Positions 1 to 7,661 of a stretch of DNA of 64,000 nt are shown in pieces. Both the position numbers and the translations under genes were made by a program. The stretch is taken from the NCBI GenBank assembly GCA_943787365.1, contig CALSMD010000005.1:62001-126000 (forward strand), given 5' to 3'. The stretch's first letter is position 1. Each line of letters begins with the position of its first letter. A model generated the notes under the pieces. That model was not told where the DNA came from and searched no databases. It saw only the letters and a program-made list of their open reading frames with translations. Origin of the DNA: an uncultured Flavobacteriaceae bacterium (GTDB lineage: Bacteria; Bacteroidota; Bacteroidia; Flavobacteriales; Flavobacteriaceae).

Positions 1-1719
1 GGGCAACTCAAATCCATCAACCACCCTGCACTGTCCGCCGCCAAAGACCCCGGGCAGGATGCCAACGACCTGTTTGGAATGCAAATTGACTACCATGCAT
101 TTGACTACGCCCGAACCCAGCGCAGCAACATCACCACCGCCGCAGTAGGTACCAACCAATACAATGGAAACATCAAAAACACCCGTTGGAACACTTCTGG
201 GAGTTTGCCAACCCCCAGAGAACACGTGTACAGTTACACCTACAACAAAAACAACTGGCTCGCCGGTGCCAATTTTTCTGCTACCGACAACACTCCCTCA
301 CCATTTCCGCCAGACATTATATCCACAGCCATCACAAACGCCGGGCAAACCCTTAACCTAAAAGCCACCAACAGCATCACCTTAAAACCAGGATTCCATG
401 CCAAAACAGGCAGTATATTCTCCGCAAAAATAGTAGAAGCCCCCCTCATCATCCCCGAAGGAGATTACGATGTCAGCAACATCACTTACGATGCCAATGG
501 CAACATCCAAACCCTCAACAGAAATGGCTATACCGGTGGTGGCAGCAACGCCATGGACAACTTCTCCTACAACTATAAACCAAAAACCAACCAACTCACC
601 ACCGTCACCGATACCAATGACAACCCTGATTCCGACCGCTACAGCGATTTAAAATCGCAAGGCAGCAGTGCCACCAACAACTACAGCTACAACAGCATCG
701 GACAACTGGTCTCCAATCTACAAGAGCAGATAAGCTATGAATACAATGCCGCAGGATTGGTCACCAAAATAAATACCTTTTCTGCAACCACAACCCCCTC
801 TTGGACCCGTATCTATGAAAACGATTTCTCATTGAATAGCGACGGAGATCCTACCTTCTGGACCTTTAGTAGCAGTAACAACCCTTCTGAACGTGTCTCT
901 TCAGTATTCTCAAACAGATATTCGACTCCTGTTAGGGGTTCAGATGTTGGAGGTTGCTCGGAACTATTAGAAACTTATGGAATGGCTGTTGCTTTAAGTA
1001 TGGACGATGCGACTGCCAAACGTGAGTTAAATGTTGCGCCCAACAAATTTCATAAACTCGACTTAGACGCCATCGTAAAACATACGTTATTTATGGACAG
1101 ACACGATCTTATTCAGGCCGCCGCAGGAGTTATCATCACCATAAAGGATGCCAATGGATTAATATTAGGCACTGTGGCACATAACAGCCCCAACCCAGTA
1201 GCAGCCTCTAATGTTGGTCCAAATAATCGAGCGTGCATACCTTATTTTACAACACACAGTAGCTTTGAATTCACGCCCACCACATCCACCATTACCATAG
1301 AAGTCCAGCGCGATTGTACATCAAGTGGAACTATTTTTATTGACAATATAAACCTGCAAGTCCCCACAGCCGCCAAACTGGCCTTTTTCTATGACGATCG
1401 GGGGCAGCGTGTACGCAAAGAAGTTTATAGTTCAGGGAATACCTATCTAACCTACTATGTACGGGATGCTTCTGGCAGTCCAATGGGCATTTATACTGGT
1501 GCGTTTGGACCCACAATACTCCAACCCACCGTGCTCAAAGAACACCCCATTTATGGCAGCAGCCGTTTGGGGGTCCACTACCGCGAGACAGGAACAGATG
1601 CCTACCAACTCACCGACCATCTTAGGAAATGTACGTGCCGTAATTATGAAAAATGGCGGAAATGCTGTATCTTTAACTGCGAAAACAGACTACTATCCCT
1701 TTGGGATGCCAATGCCTAA
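1..1719 (+). CDS. RHS/YD-repeat protein, 5' end outside window, frame broken near 1621
   Basis: The frame is open at base 1, so the gene starts upstream; the ATG at 79 is internal. The protein reads like the late part of a Bacteroidota RHS (YD-repeat) surface or toxin protein. It has a coathanger-like stretch (KPGFHAKTGSIFSAKI, about residues 95-110 from the 79 ATG), YD-type repeats such as ITYDANGNIQTLNRNGYTG and ISYEYNAAGLVTKIN, an inserted region rich in beta-strand-like sequence, then FFYDDRGQRVRKE and the start of the RHS core signature, YQLTDHL. The C at 1621 is extra compared with the copy at 4357-4383; after it the frame runs out of phase and stops at 1719. Codon use is C-rich (ACC, AAC, GCC), unlike the AT-rich cassettes downstream. 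The family assignment is firm; whether the product is a toxin carrier is inferred. Confidence 0.8.
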   Translation, partial: GQLKSINHPALSAAKDPGQDANDLFGMQIDYHAFDYARTQRSNITTAAVGTNQYNGNIKNTRWNTSGSLPTPREHVYSYTYNKNNWLAGANFSATDNTPSPFPPDIISTAITNAGQTLNLKATNSITLKPGFHAKTGSIFSAKIVEAPLIIPEGDYDVSNITYDANGNIQTLNRNGYTGGGSNAMDNFSYNYKPKTNQLTTVTDTNDNPDSDRYSDLKSQGSSATNNYSYNSIGQLVSNLQEQISYEYNAAGLVTKINTFSATTTPSWTRIYENDFSLNSDGDPTFWTFSSSNNPSERVSSVFSNRYSTPVRGSDVGGCSELLETYGMAVALSMDDATAKRELNVAPNKFHKLDLDAIVKHTLFMDRHDLIQAAAGVIITIKDANGLILGTVAHNSPNPVAASNVGPNNRACIPYFTTHSSFEFTPTTSTITIEVQRDCTSSGTIFIDNINLQVPTAAKLAFFYDDRGQRVRKEVYSSGNTYLTYYVRDASGSPMGIYTGAFGPTILQPTVLKEHPIYGSSRLGVHYRETGTDAYQLTDHLRKCTCRNYEKWRKCCIFNCENRLLSLWDANA

Positions 1720-2536
1720 CCGAAATATAGAAGGCAATTATAGGTATGGTTACCAAGGTGAGTTTGCGGAAAAGGATAAAGAGACTGGATTAAATGCGTT
1801 CCAATTGAGAATGTATGATGCTAGGATTGGGCGTTGGATAAGCCCAGATCCTTATGGAGAATTCCACTCACCTTATCTTGCAATGGCTAACAACCCAGCA
1901 AGTGTAACAGACCCAGATGGAGGGTGTACTACTAAAGGAGGTAGACCATGTGTGTTTTCAGTTATGGGAGGAACAGCGACAGATGCAGGAGGGAATATTT
2001 GGTCAGGTGCTGGAGACACACCTTCAGCGTTACATACGCCATTTGCATTAAGTGAAGTTTCTATTTCTAAAGGTAGAACTTTTTGGGATGATGTGAGTCA
2101 TGGGATATCTCTTTTTGCATCATTATTAGAAGGAAACAGTGGATCTACAATGTATGGAAATGGAACTGATAATCAAATGTCAAGAAAAGGCGATGGCGAA
2201 ATTTATGGTACTTGGGATTTTAATGAGATGATTATTCCAGGTAATAATCTCCCTTCATCCAATGGTGCTTTAAACAATATAAATGAAATAGTAGAAGCTT
2301 TAAAGCATTATAATAACCTTAAGCCTTTGATTTCGCCCCCTACAAGTGATGATACAACAGTTCAGGCTATTATATTTCATCTCCATGGTGTTATGGAAAG
2401 TAACGGTAATGTAGTGAAATCCGTAATTGATACAACTTATATAGATGTTCCTGTTACAACACCACGTACTAAAGACTCTGTTCGTCGTGCTAATGAAAAT
2501 ATGAAAAATTCAACTATTTATTGGTTAAATAACTAA
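1622..2536 (+). CDS. RHS core end and C-terminal tip A (continuation of the frameshifted gene)
   Basis: Removing the extra C at 1621 joins this frame to the preceding RHS core. It continues with LGNVRAVIMKNGG, YPFGMPMPNRNIEGNYRY and a closing core motif (ARIGRWISPDP, then YLAMANNPASVTDPDGG), the classic end of RHS cores. The variable tip begins near 1922 and is about 205 residues with no recognised domain. An open frame from 1457 overlaps the upstream part out of phase, but homology with the copy at 4356 shows the real frame starts at 1622. DNA composition changes from C-rich to AT-rich close to the core-tip junction, typical of exchangeable RHS tips. The stop is 1 nt before the next start. 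The tip may be a toxin; that is inference from architecture. Confidence 0.75.
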   Translation, partial: LGNVRAVIMKNGGNAVSLTAKTDYYPFGMPMPNRNIEGNYRYGYQGEFAEKDKETGLNAFQLRMYDARIGRWISPDPYGEFHSPYLAMANNPASVTDPDGGCTTKGGRPCVFSVMGGTATDAGGNIWSGAGDTPSALHTPFALSEVSISKGRTFWDDVSHGISLFASLLEGNSGSTMYGNGTDNQMSRKGDGEIYGTWDFNEMIIPGNNLPSSNGALNNINEIVEALKHYNNLKPLISPPTSDDTTVQAIIFHLHGVMESNGNVVKSVIDTTYIDVPVTTPRTKDSVRRANENMKNSTIYWLNN

Positions 2537-2537
2537 A

Positions 2538-3224
2538 ATGAAAAAGAAAATAATTTTACTACTGATAATATCATTTATTTACTTTTTTTCATGTAAAGAA
2601 AAAGAGTCAAAGAAAGAAAACACATATACAGAATTTGTTAATGATACTTTATTTATATATAATCAAAATGGTAGTATTAAAAGTAAAGGTCAATTAGATA
2701 ATAAATCAAAAAAAAATTGGTGGTTTTATTATGATGCTTCAGGCCATTTAAGAAGTAAAATAGAGTATAAAATAATAAATGATATTTGTTATGAAAACCA
2801 GGGTATATATTATAGAAACAACAATAGCATTGATTCTGATTTAAGTTCATTTTTTACAATTGAAATTGCAGACACTTTAAATCTTGGAAAGAATTTAGGG
2901 CAAATAAAAAGATATAATACTAATTTTAAAGGAGACGATAATTTGCTATCAGTAATTGTTAAAAATAGATATTCAGTTAACGAAGTTAAGAATGACACAT
3001 TTAGTGATGGGACCTTAACTCCATCATTTGGTATTTTTGCATTAAAAAAGGGGAAGCAGAAAATTAGTTTAATCCTTTTAGAAGAGGTTATAAATGAAAT
3101 TAAAATAAAAGAGGATTCTTCTGTGTTAAGAATTTTAAAACATAAAAAATACTTTGAGCGAGAAGTTTATGTAAAAGACACTATTGATTACCCTGATGGC
3201 GCTAGTATGTCACGTCATCGCTAG
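2538..3224 (+). CDS. lipoprotein, candidate immunity protein for RHS tip A
   Basis: A 228-residue protein begins 1 nt after the RHS tip stop codon, so the two are almost certainly co-translated. Residues 1-19 form a lipoprotein signal (hydrophobic core, then FFSC with the lipid Cys at 19). The mature part is Lys-rich, with a short motif like those of YwqK/MORN-type repeats (GHLRSKIEYK). The C-terminus DYPDGASMSRHR is encoded by a degenerate version of the first bases of the 185-bp repeat that follows, so the original end may have been replaced. Position behind a variable RHS tip is what an immunity gene would show, and a membrane-anchored lipoprotein would suit a periplasmic target. No family was recognised. 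Confidence 0.6.
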   Translation: MKKKIILLLIISFIYFFSCKEKESKKENTYTEFVNDTLFIYNQNGSIKSKGQLDNKSKKNWWFYYDASGHLRSKIEYKIINDICYENQGIYYRNNNSIDSDLSSFFTIEIADTLNLGKNLGQIKRYNTNFKGDDNLLSVIVKNRYSVNEVKNDTFSDGTLTPSFGIFALKKGKQKISLILLEEVINEIKIKEDSSVLRILKHKKYFEREVYVKDTIDYPDGASMSRHR

Positions 3225-3229
3225 TGCCA

Positions 3230-3414
3230 CCCCTGATGCCGCTAGTTTGCGCTCCCGCTAAGTTGTACTTAGTGGCGTCAGAGATTGGCAAGTCTCGCTC
3301 TCGCCACGCTATAGCGTGGTAACGTCAAAGATTAGTAGGAAGTATAGTATATGTAAAGTGAAAAGGGTTTTTAGCTAGTTTACGTCCACTAAGTACAACT
3401 TAGCGGGAGCGGGG
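3230..3414. repeat. 185-bp palindromic REP-like element, copy R1
   Basis: It begins CCCCTGATGCCGCTAG and ends TTAGCGGGAGCGGGG. The outer arms CGCTCCCGCTAAGTTGTACT (continuing TTAGTGG) and their exact reverse complement near the right end form a 26-bp perfect inverted repeat. Each arm folds on itself as a 9-bp hairpin around a TGT loop. A 16-bp perfect palindrome, CCACGCTATAGCGTGG, lies in the middle (3304-3319). It starts 5 nt after the stop codon of the preceding gene and ends exactly where an orphan RHS-tail reading frame opens. Copies R2, R3 and R4b differ from it at only a few positions, so they spread recently or are being homogenised. Confidence 0.9.
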
Positions 3415-3608
3415 AAAATATTTTCAGAAGTGCATTGGATTTACCTTTGCGTACACATTACGGTGTTTTTGATGGAAAACCATATGAGCCTTCAAAATTA
3501 TTTTGGCCAAGAGGAGCGTTTTTTCATAAACCTGTTTCAACTATTGCACCTAAACCAATAATTACTTTAGAAGTTGGACCACTAATTCAAGGAGAAATCG
3601 AACACTAA
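3414..3608 (+). pseudogene. orphan RHS C-terminal tail fragment (cassette B)
   Basis: This is an open frame of 64 residues without any start codon, running from the last base of repeat R1 to a TAA that overlaps the ATG of the next gene (TAATG). It reads ENIFRSALDL, then PLRTHYGVFDGKPYEPSKL and ends LIQGEIEH. Unlike cassettes C and D it keeps no RHS core, so it is only the 3' end of a tip whose upstream part was lost at the repeat boundary. It cannot be expressed alone. Its identity as an RHS tip is inferred from position in the array and from overlap with a lipoprotein gene, as in cassette A. Confidence 0.5.
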
Positions 3609-4171
3609 TGAAATACTTAAAAAAAATATTGATATTAGCTCTAATATTAGTTGGGTGTAAATCTGTTGACGTAAAGAGAATAAATGATTTTTACAGGGAT
3701 AAATATCCAAAAATTAATTCTTATAAGTTTACATCACATAAAGAAAAAGCAAGAAGTAAATTACTGCATTTTTATAATAAAGAGAGTAAAAAAAACAATA
3801 GTGGTTTTGCGATGATTGAATATTTTAGATATCCAAACGGTAATTTTGATGAGTTAAATACTGAAACTTTTTTTTATGAGAATGATAGTTTGGTAAAGGC
3901 TTATTACTTAAAATCGGACAAAAAAACTAAAGTTGAAAACATTACCAATGAATTAGCGATAGATACAAAAAAGACGAATGATTTGATATTGGAATTGTTG
4001 GTTAAAGGAAAATATGAGAAGTTAAGCCAATTGCATAAAGAATCTGAATACGCTGTAAGTGATGCAGGATTAATTTATGTTACTTTTTTAGATAAGAATT
4101 TAGATGTGTTACAAGGTTATATGTTTAATGAATTTATGGTAAATGAAGCTGGTGCTAGTTTATCAAAGTAA
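3608..4171 (+). CDS. lipoprotein, candidate immunity protein of cassette B
   Basis: The 187-residue protein has a clear lipoprotein signal: MKYLKKILIL followed by a hydrophobic run and LVGC, lipid Cys at 17. The rest is charged and AT-rich in codon use, with no recognised domain. Its ATG overlaps the stop codon of the orphan tip fragment (TAATG), which implies translational coupling in the ancestral operon. Repeat R2 begins at the base after its stop codon. The C-terminus AGASLSK resembles the residues that the repeat itself encodes in other genes of the array (PDGASLRSR), so an older repeat end may have been absorbed. Immunity function is inferred only from gene order. Confidence 0.55.
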   Translation: MKYLKKILILALILVGCKSVDVKRINDFYRDKYPKINSYKFTSHKEKARSKLLHFYNKESKKNNSGFAMIEYFRYPNGNFDELNTETFFYENDSLVKAYYLKSDKKTKVENITNELAIDTKKTNDLILELLVKGKYEKLSQLHKESEYAVSDAGLIYVTFLDKNLDVLQGYMFNEFMVNEAGASLSK

Positions 4172-4356
4172 CCCCTGATGCCGCTAGTTTGCGCTCCCGC
4201 TAAGTTGTACTTAGTGGCGTCAGAGATTGGCGAGTCTCGCTCTCGCCACGCTATAGCGTGGTAACGTCAAAGATTAGTAGGAAGTATAGTATATGTAAAG
4301 TGAAAAGGGTTTTTAGCTAGTTTACGTCCACTAAGTACAACTTAGCGGGAGCGGGG
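4172..4356. repeat. 185-bp palindromic REP-like element, copy R2
   Basis: Same structure as R1: 26-bp inverted ends, central palindrome and internal spacer. It differs from R1 at one visible position in the left half (GGCGAGTCTCG instead of GGCAAGTCTCG). It abuts the stop codon of the upstream lipoprotein gene with no gap. Its final G is immediately followed by RHS core sequence (TACCAACTCACCGACC), so the element replaces everything upstream of the core end in this cassette. Confidence 0.9.
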
Positions 4357-5339
4357 TGTACCAACTCACCGACCATTTAGGAAATGTACGTGCGGTGATT
4401 ATGAAAAATGGCGGAAATGCAGTATCTTTAACTGCGAAAACAGACTACTATCCTTTTGGGATGCCCATGCCTAACCGCAATATAGAAGGCAATTACAGGT
4501 ATAAATTCCAAGGACAAGAAAAAGACGCTGAAACGGGAAAAGAGGCTTTTGAGTTACGTTTGTGGGATGGACGAATAGGGCGGTGGCTGACGGTTGATCC
4601 TGCGGGGCAATATGCAAGCCCTTATTTGGGGATGGGAAATAATCCTATAAGTAGTATAGATCCAGATGGTGGATCAAGTTGTGGTGGCGAAGGAGAACCC
4701 CCATGTCCAACACAACAATTAGATGCAGTTGATTTAGGAACAATAGGAAAAAAAGGTTTTGATTTTAGTGGAATACCTAATTGGATGCAAAGTGGTCAGC
4801 CAGATTGGTGGAACACTTCATTTACAGGAAACTTATCAGATTATAACAATGATTTTGGAACTGATTATACCGAAGGAAATCAGTTAAATCAATGGCGTTA
4901 TCAAAATCATTATAAGCCTGAATACGATGATATGATTAGTAGTATACATGGGGCTACTAACCAAGCTGCTGACCTTGCTATGTACATTTTACCTACTGGT
5001 CCAGGAGTGCAAATTGGAACTAAAGCATTGCCTGTTTTAGGACGATATGCTTTAAGAGGATATAGATATGTTAAAGCAATTGCTTTAAAAATTGATGCCA
5101 TAGTGGTTCATAAATTGACGCCAAATTCAATCAAAATCTTAAGTTCTCCTTTTTCACGTCCTTCGATTGGGTATTCAGGTCAAAGAGCTTTGATAAAAAA
5201 CTTTAAAGGGTTTGTTCATACAGGAAGATATATTTTTAATAACCCAGAATCTATTTACACACCCAATACAGTAAACTATTTTAATAGGATATATACAGAT
5301 GGCAGTCGATTAAAAACAATAATAAAATCAATGTTTTAA
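4356..5339 (+). CDS. promoterless RHS core end plus tip C
   Basis: The frame begins at the right edge of repeat R2 (a GTG at 4356 is the first possible start). It encodes YQLTDHLGNVRAVIMKNGG, YPFGMPMPNRNIEGNYRY and the closing core motif DGRIGRWLTVDP with YLGMGNNPISSIDPDGG. A unique tip of about 220 residues follows, with a hydrophobic stretch near residues 210-240 (AADLAMYILPTGPGV) typical of pre-toxin regions. The first about 145 bp are nearly identical to 1602-1745, enough for homologous recombination with the main RHS gene. No promoter or signal peptide belongs to this unit, so it looks like a stored alternative tip. Toxic activity is not recognisable from the sequence. Confidence 0.7.
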   Translation: MYQLTDHLGNVRAVIMKNGGNAVSLTAKTDYYPFGMPMPNRNIEGNYRYKFQGQEKDAETGKEAFELRLWDGRIGRWLTVDPAGQYASPYLGMGNNPISSIDPDGGSSCGGEGEPPCPTQQLDAVDLGTIGKKGFDFSGIPNWMQSGQPDWWNTSFTGNLSDYNNDFGTDYTEGNQLNQWRYQNHYKPEYDDMISSIHGATNQAADLAMYILPTGPGVQIGTKALPVLGRYALRGYRYVKAIALKIDAIVVHKLTPNSIKILSSPFSRPSIGYSGQRALIKNFKGFVHTGRYIFNNPESIYTPNTVNYFNRIYTDGSRLKTIIKSMF

Positions 5340-5348
5340 CTTAGCAAA

Positions 5349-5807
5349 ATGGATTTTGAAGATAATTTTGAAAAAAAAGCAGGAAAATATATTAACACCT
5401 TTGAAAATAAAAAGATAACTTATTTTTCTGAAAAAAAAATAATAAGATTAAAGTTGTTGATTAAATACGTAAGTAATTATACACCAAAAAGTAAAATTAA
5501 GAAAGAAAAAGAGAGTGTCTTAAAATATCTATCCTTGTTAACTAATATTGATGATTCTCAAAATTTCAAGAAAAAAGACTATGCACATTTTGAAACTATT
5601 TATCTGTCATCTTCAGTAAATAAATTACACAAATTTGGTTTTAGGTTTAAATACGGTTGGGTTTTAGTTTTAATTTTAATTTTATTTATTGATTCTTTTT
5701 TCATCTATTTAATTGATATTTATAATATCCCAATAGCATCTATCATTTTTTTTATAGAACAATTAAGAAGGGACCTTAAAGCATACGAGGAAAATAAATT
5801 ATGGTAA
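5349..5807 (+). CDS. membrane protein, candidate immunity protein of cassette C
   Basis: The 152-residue, Lys-rich protein starts 9 nt after the stop of tip C. Residues 1-95 are hydrophilic and contain no recognised domain. A strong hydrophobic segment follows at about 102-123 (WVLVLILILFIDSFFIYLI), then a second short one (IPIASIIFFI) and a charged tail. Location behind an RHS tip and membrane insertion fit an immunity protein, but there is no sequence match I can name. Repeat R3 starts 1 nt after its stop codon. Confidence 0.55.
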   Translation: MDFEDNFEKKAGKYINTFENKKITYFSEKKIIRLKLLIKYVSNYTPKSKIKKEKESVLKYLSLLTNIDDSQNFKKKDYAHFETIYLSSSVNKLHKFGFRFKYGWVLVLILILFIDSFFIYLIDIYNIPIASIIFFIEQLRRDLKAYEENKLW

Positions 5808-5808
5808 A

Positions 5809-5993
5809 CCCCTGATGGTGCTAGTTTGCGCTCCCGCTAAGTTGTACTTAGTGGCGTCAGAGATTGGCAAGTCTCGCTCTCGCCACGCTATAGCGTGGTA
5901 ACGTCAAAGATTAGTAGGAAGTATAGTATATGTAAAGTGAAAAGGGTTTTTAGCTAGTTTACGTCCACTAAGTACAACTTAGCGGGAGCGGGG
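5809..5993. repeat. 185-bp palindromic REP-like element, copy R3
   Basis: Full-length copy with the variant left end CCCCTGATGGTGCTAG, otherwise matching R1. It lies 1 nt behind the stop codon of the cassette C membrane protein. Its right end runs straight into RHS core sequence (GAAATATAGAAGGCAATT), a later core position than at R2. The same element end is therefore joined to two different core breakpoints. Confidence 0.9.
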
Positions 5994-5995
5994 GA

Positions 5996-6826
5996 AATAT
6001 AGAAGGCAATTATAGGTATAAATACCAAGGACAAGAGAAAGACTCTGAAACGGGAAAAGAGGCTTTTGAGTTGAGACTTTGGGATGGAAGGATTGGACGG
6101 TGGTTGACGGTTGATCCTGCGGGAGAGTTTTTTAGCCCGTATCTAGGAATGGGAAATAATCCTATTTCTAATATTGACCCAGATGGTGGTTGTGTAAAGT
6201 GCGACCAAAATGCCGCAAATGGCTCTACATATACAGATGCATCAGGAGCAAGTTGGACAAAAGGAGCAGATGGTTGGAGTGCTGATAATTTTAGTGATAT
6301 TGGTGTCGATTTGGGTATGATTACCAACAAAGGTAATGGTGATAATCTTAATCCAGCTGTAATGTTAATGTTAACATCTGTTGAGAATTTAGGAGGAAAA
6401 GTTAAAATTCCTAATGTTGGAGATTTAGGACCAAGATTTACAAATATGTCTGGTTCTAATATAGATTTACCTAAAGGAGCTAAAATAGCTTCAGGGGTCT
6501 TAACTGCAATAAAAATAGGGGGTAATTTATATGATGTTGTAACAACTGAAGGTTCTCAGCAAGATTTAGCAGCAGAAGGTTTAGTTGCTAATATAGTAAT
6601 CGAAGGAATTAGTTATGTTTATCCTGTAATTGGGGTTGTAATAAATAGTGGACAAATTATGATGAGTACAGAAAGGTATCAAAATGCTATTCATGATTCT
6701 AGAGAAAGAGAGCAGCGAGAAAAATTAGAAGAAGGTCGCATTTTAGGTTTAGATCAACCAAAAGACCTTGAGTTTAGACAATCGGATGGTGTCATAAGAG
6801 ATTCTAATGGAAACCCTATAAACTAA
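5996..6826 (+). CDS. start-less RHS core end plus tip D
   Basis: The frame continues directly out of repeat R3 as NIEGNYRYKYQGQEKDSETG, then the closing core motif DGRIGRWLTVDP and YLGMGNNPISNIDPDGG. No ATG is available before the core motif (a TTG occurs at 6071), so the unit is probably silent. The tip of about 215 residues is new relative to A and C: a Cys pair (CVKC), a Gly/Asn-rich part (SGASWTKGADGW), a hydrophobic stretch (VIEGISYVYPVIGVVINSG) and a charged C-terminus. No enzymatic motif was recognised. It would be expressed only after recombination through the shared core into the active gene. Confidence 0.65.
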   Translation, partial: NIEGNYRYKYQGQEKDSETGKEAFELRLWDGRIGRWLTVDPAGEFFSPYLGMGNNPISNIDPDGGCVKCDQNAANGSTYTDASGASWTKGADGWSADNFSDIGVDLGMITNKGNGDNLNPAVMLMLTSVENLGGKVKIPNVGDLGPRFTNMSGSNIDLPKGAKIASGVLTAIKIGGNLYDVVTTEGSQQDLAAEGLVANIVIEGISYVYPVIGVVINSGQIMMSTERYQNAIHDSREREQREKLEEGRILGLDQPKDLEFRQSDGVIRDSNGNPIN

Positions 6827-6849
6827 TAAATAAATTAAAATTAAGGTAA

Positions 6850-7137
6850 ATGAATTTATTCAAAACCCTATTTTATGTTTTATATTCTTTTTCATATAAG
6901 ACAAATAAATCAATTGCAGAATGGTCTACTATTATAGTTATTTCTATTCTTCTAACTTTTAACTTGATAACTTTACTTGTTTTGTTTGATATACCAATAC
7001 AGAAAATTGGAAAGGGAGGGTTTAAGTTTATACCATTAGTTTTTATTGGACTTAATTGGTTATATTTTTTAAAGGGCTCCAAGTATCTTAAAATAATAGA
7101 AAATCCCCCTGATGGTGCTAGTTTGCGCTCCCGCTAA
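6850..7137 (+). CDS. small membrane protein, candidate immunity of cassette D, C-terminus supplied by repeat
   Basis: A 95-residue protein starting 23 nt after tip D. Two hydrophobic segments are visible: about 27-47 (IIVISILLTFNLITLLVLF) and about 61-73 (IPLVFIGLNWLYF). The last nine residues PDGASLRSR and the TAA stop are encoded inside repeat R4a, which begins at 7106, so the element has entered the coding sequence and the native C-terminus is gone or altered. Immunity function is inferred from gene order alone. Confidence 0.5.
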   Translation: MNLFKTLFYVLYSFSYKTNKSIAEWSTIIVISILLTFNLITLLVLFDIPIQKIGKGGFKFIPLVFIGLNWLYFLKGSKYLKIIENPPDGASLRSR

Positions 7138-7178
7138 GTTGTACTTAGTGGCGTCAAAGATTGGCAAGTCTCGCTCTC
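7106..7178. repeat. truncated 5' part of the REP-like element, copy R4a
   Basis: It matches the first about 72 bp of the full element (left end, left hairpin arm and the GTCTCGCTCT segment) and then stops at the start of another full copy. The join R4a/R4b therefore records one element landing inside another, or a recombination between two elements. It also provides the stop codon of the membrane protein at 6850. Confidence 0.85.
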
Positions 7179-7360
7179 CCCCTGATGCCGCTAGTTTGCG
7201 CTCCCGCTAAGTTGTACTTAGTGGCGTCAGAGATTGGCAAGTCTCGCTCTCGCCACGCTATAGCGTGGTAACGTCAAAGATTAGTAGGAAGTATAGTATA
7301 TGTAAAGTGAAAAGGGTTTTTAGCTAGTTTACGTCCACTAAGTACAACTTAGCGGGAGCG
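7179..7360. repeat. REP-like element, copy R4b (nearly full length)
   Basis: Complete from CCCCTGATGCCGCTAG to TTAGCGGGAGCG. Only the terminal GGG seen in R1-R3 is missing. It includes the central palindrome CCACGCTATAGCGTGG. It is the copy nearest to the transposase gene and is followed directly by diverged half-units. Confidence 0.9.
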
Positions 7361-7641
7361 ATTTAGATTGGCAGTCATTAGTTGAGGTGAAAGTGAAAAT
7401 TGTTTTAGCTAGTTTACGTCCACTAAGCGCAGCTTAGCGGTAGCGATTTAGATTGGCAGTCATTGTTGAGGTAAAAGTGAAAATTGTTTTCAGCTAGTTT
7501 ACGTCCACTAAGCGCAGCTTAGCGGTAGCGACTTTAGAGAGGCGTCATAAATTGTAGTCATGGTTTTGAAAACATAAAAATTTTGTATTTATGTAATTTT
7601 TTAATAAGTTTATGACCACTAAGTACATCTTAACGGTAGTG
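7361..7641. repeat. two tandem 85-bp half-units and one degenerate unit of the REP-like element
   Basis: 7361-7445 and 7446-7530 are tandem repeats of about 85 bp. Each ends with a diverged right arm (ACGTCCACTAAGCGCAGCTT, then AGCGGTAGCG). The arm folds as CTAAGC-GCA-GCTTAG followed by GGTAG, similar to the tetranucleotide-plus-hairpin form of REP sequences. A weaker copy lies at 7605-7641 (CCACTAAGTACATCTTAACG). The cluster ends 21 bp before the transposase start codon, as expected for sequences that a RAYT recognises. Confidence 0.75.
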
Positions 7642-7661
7642 TTTTTTATTAAATTAGTGCA

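Noticed and set aside
3230-7530. Possible CRISPR array from regularly spaced repeats
   Set aside because: Repeats are 185 bp, palindromic and separated by whole genes of different sizes; no spacers of constant length and no cas genes.
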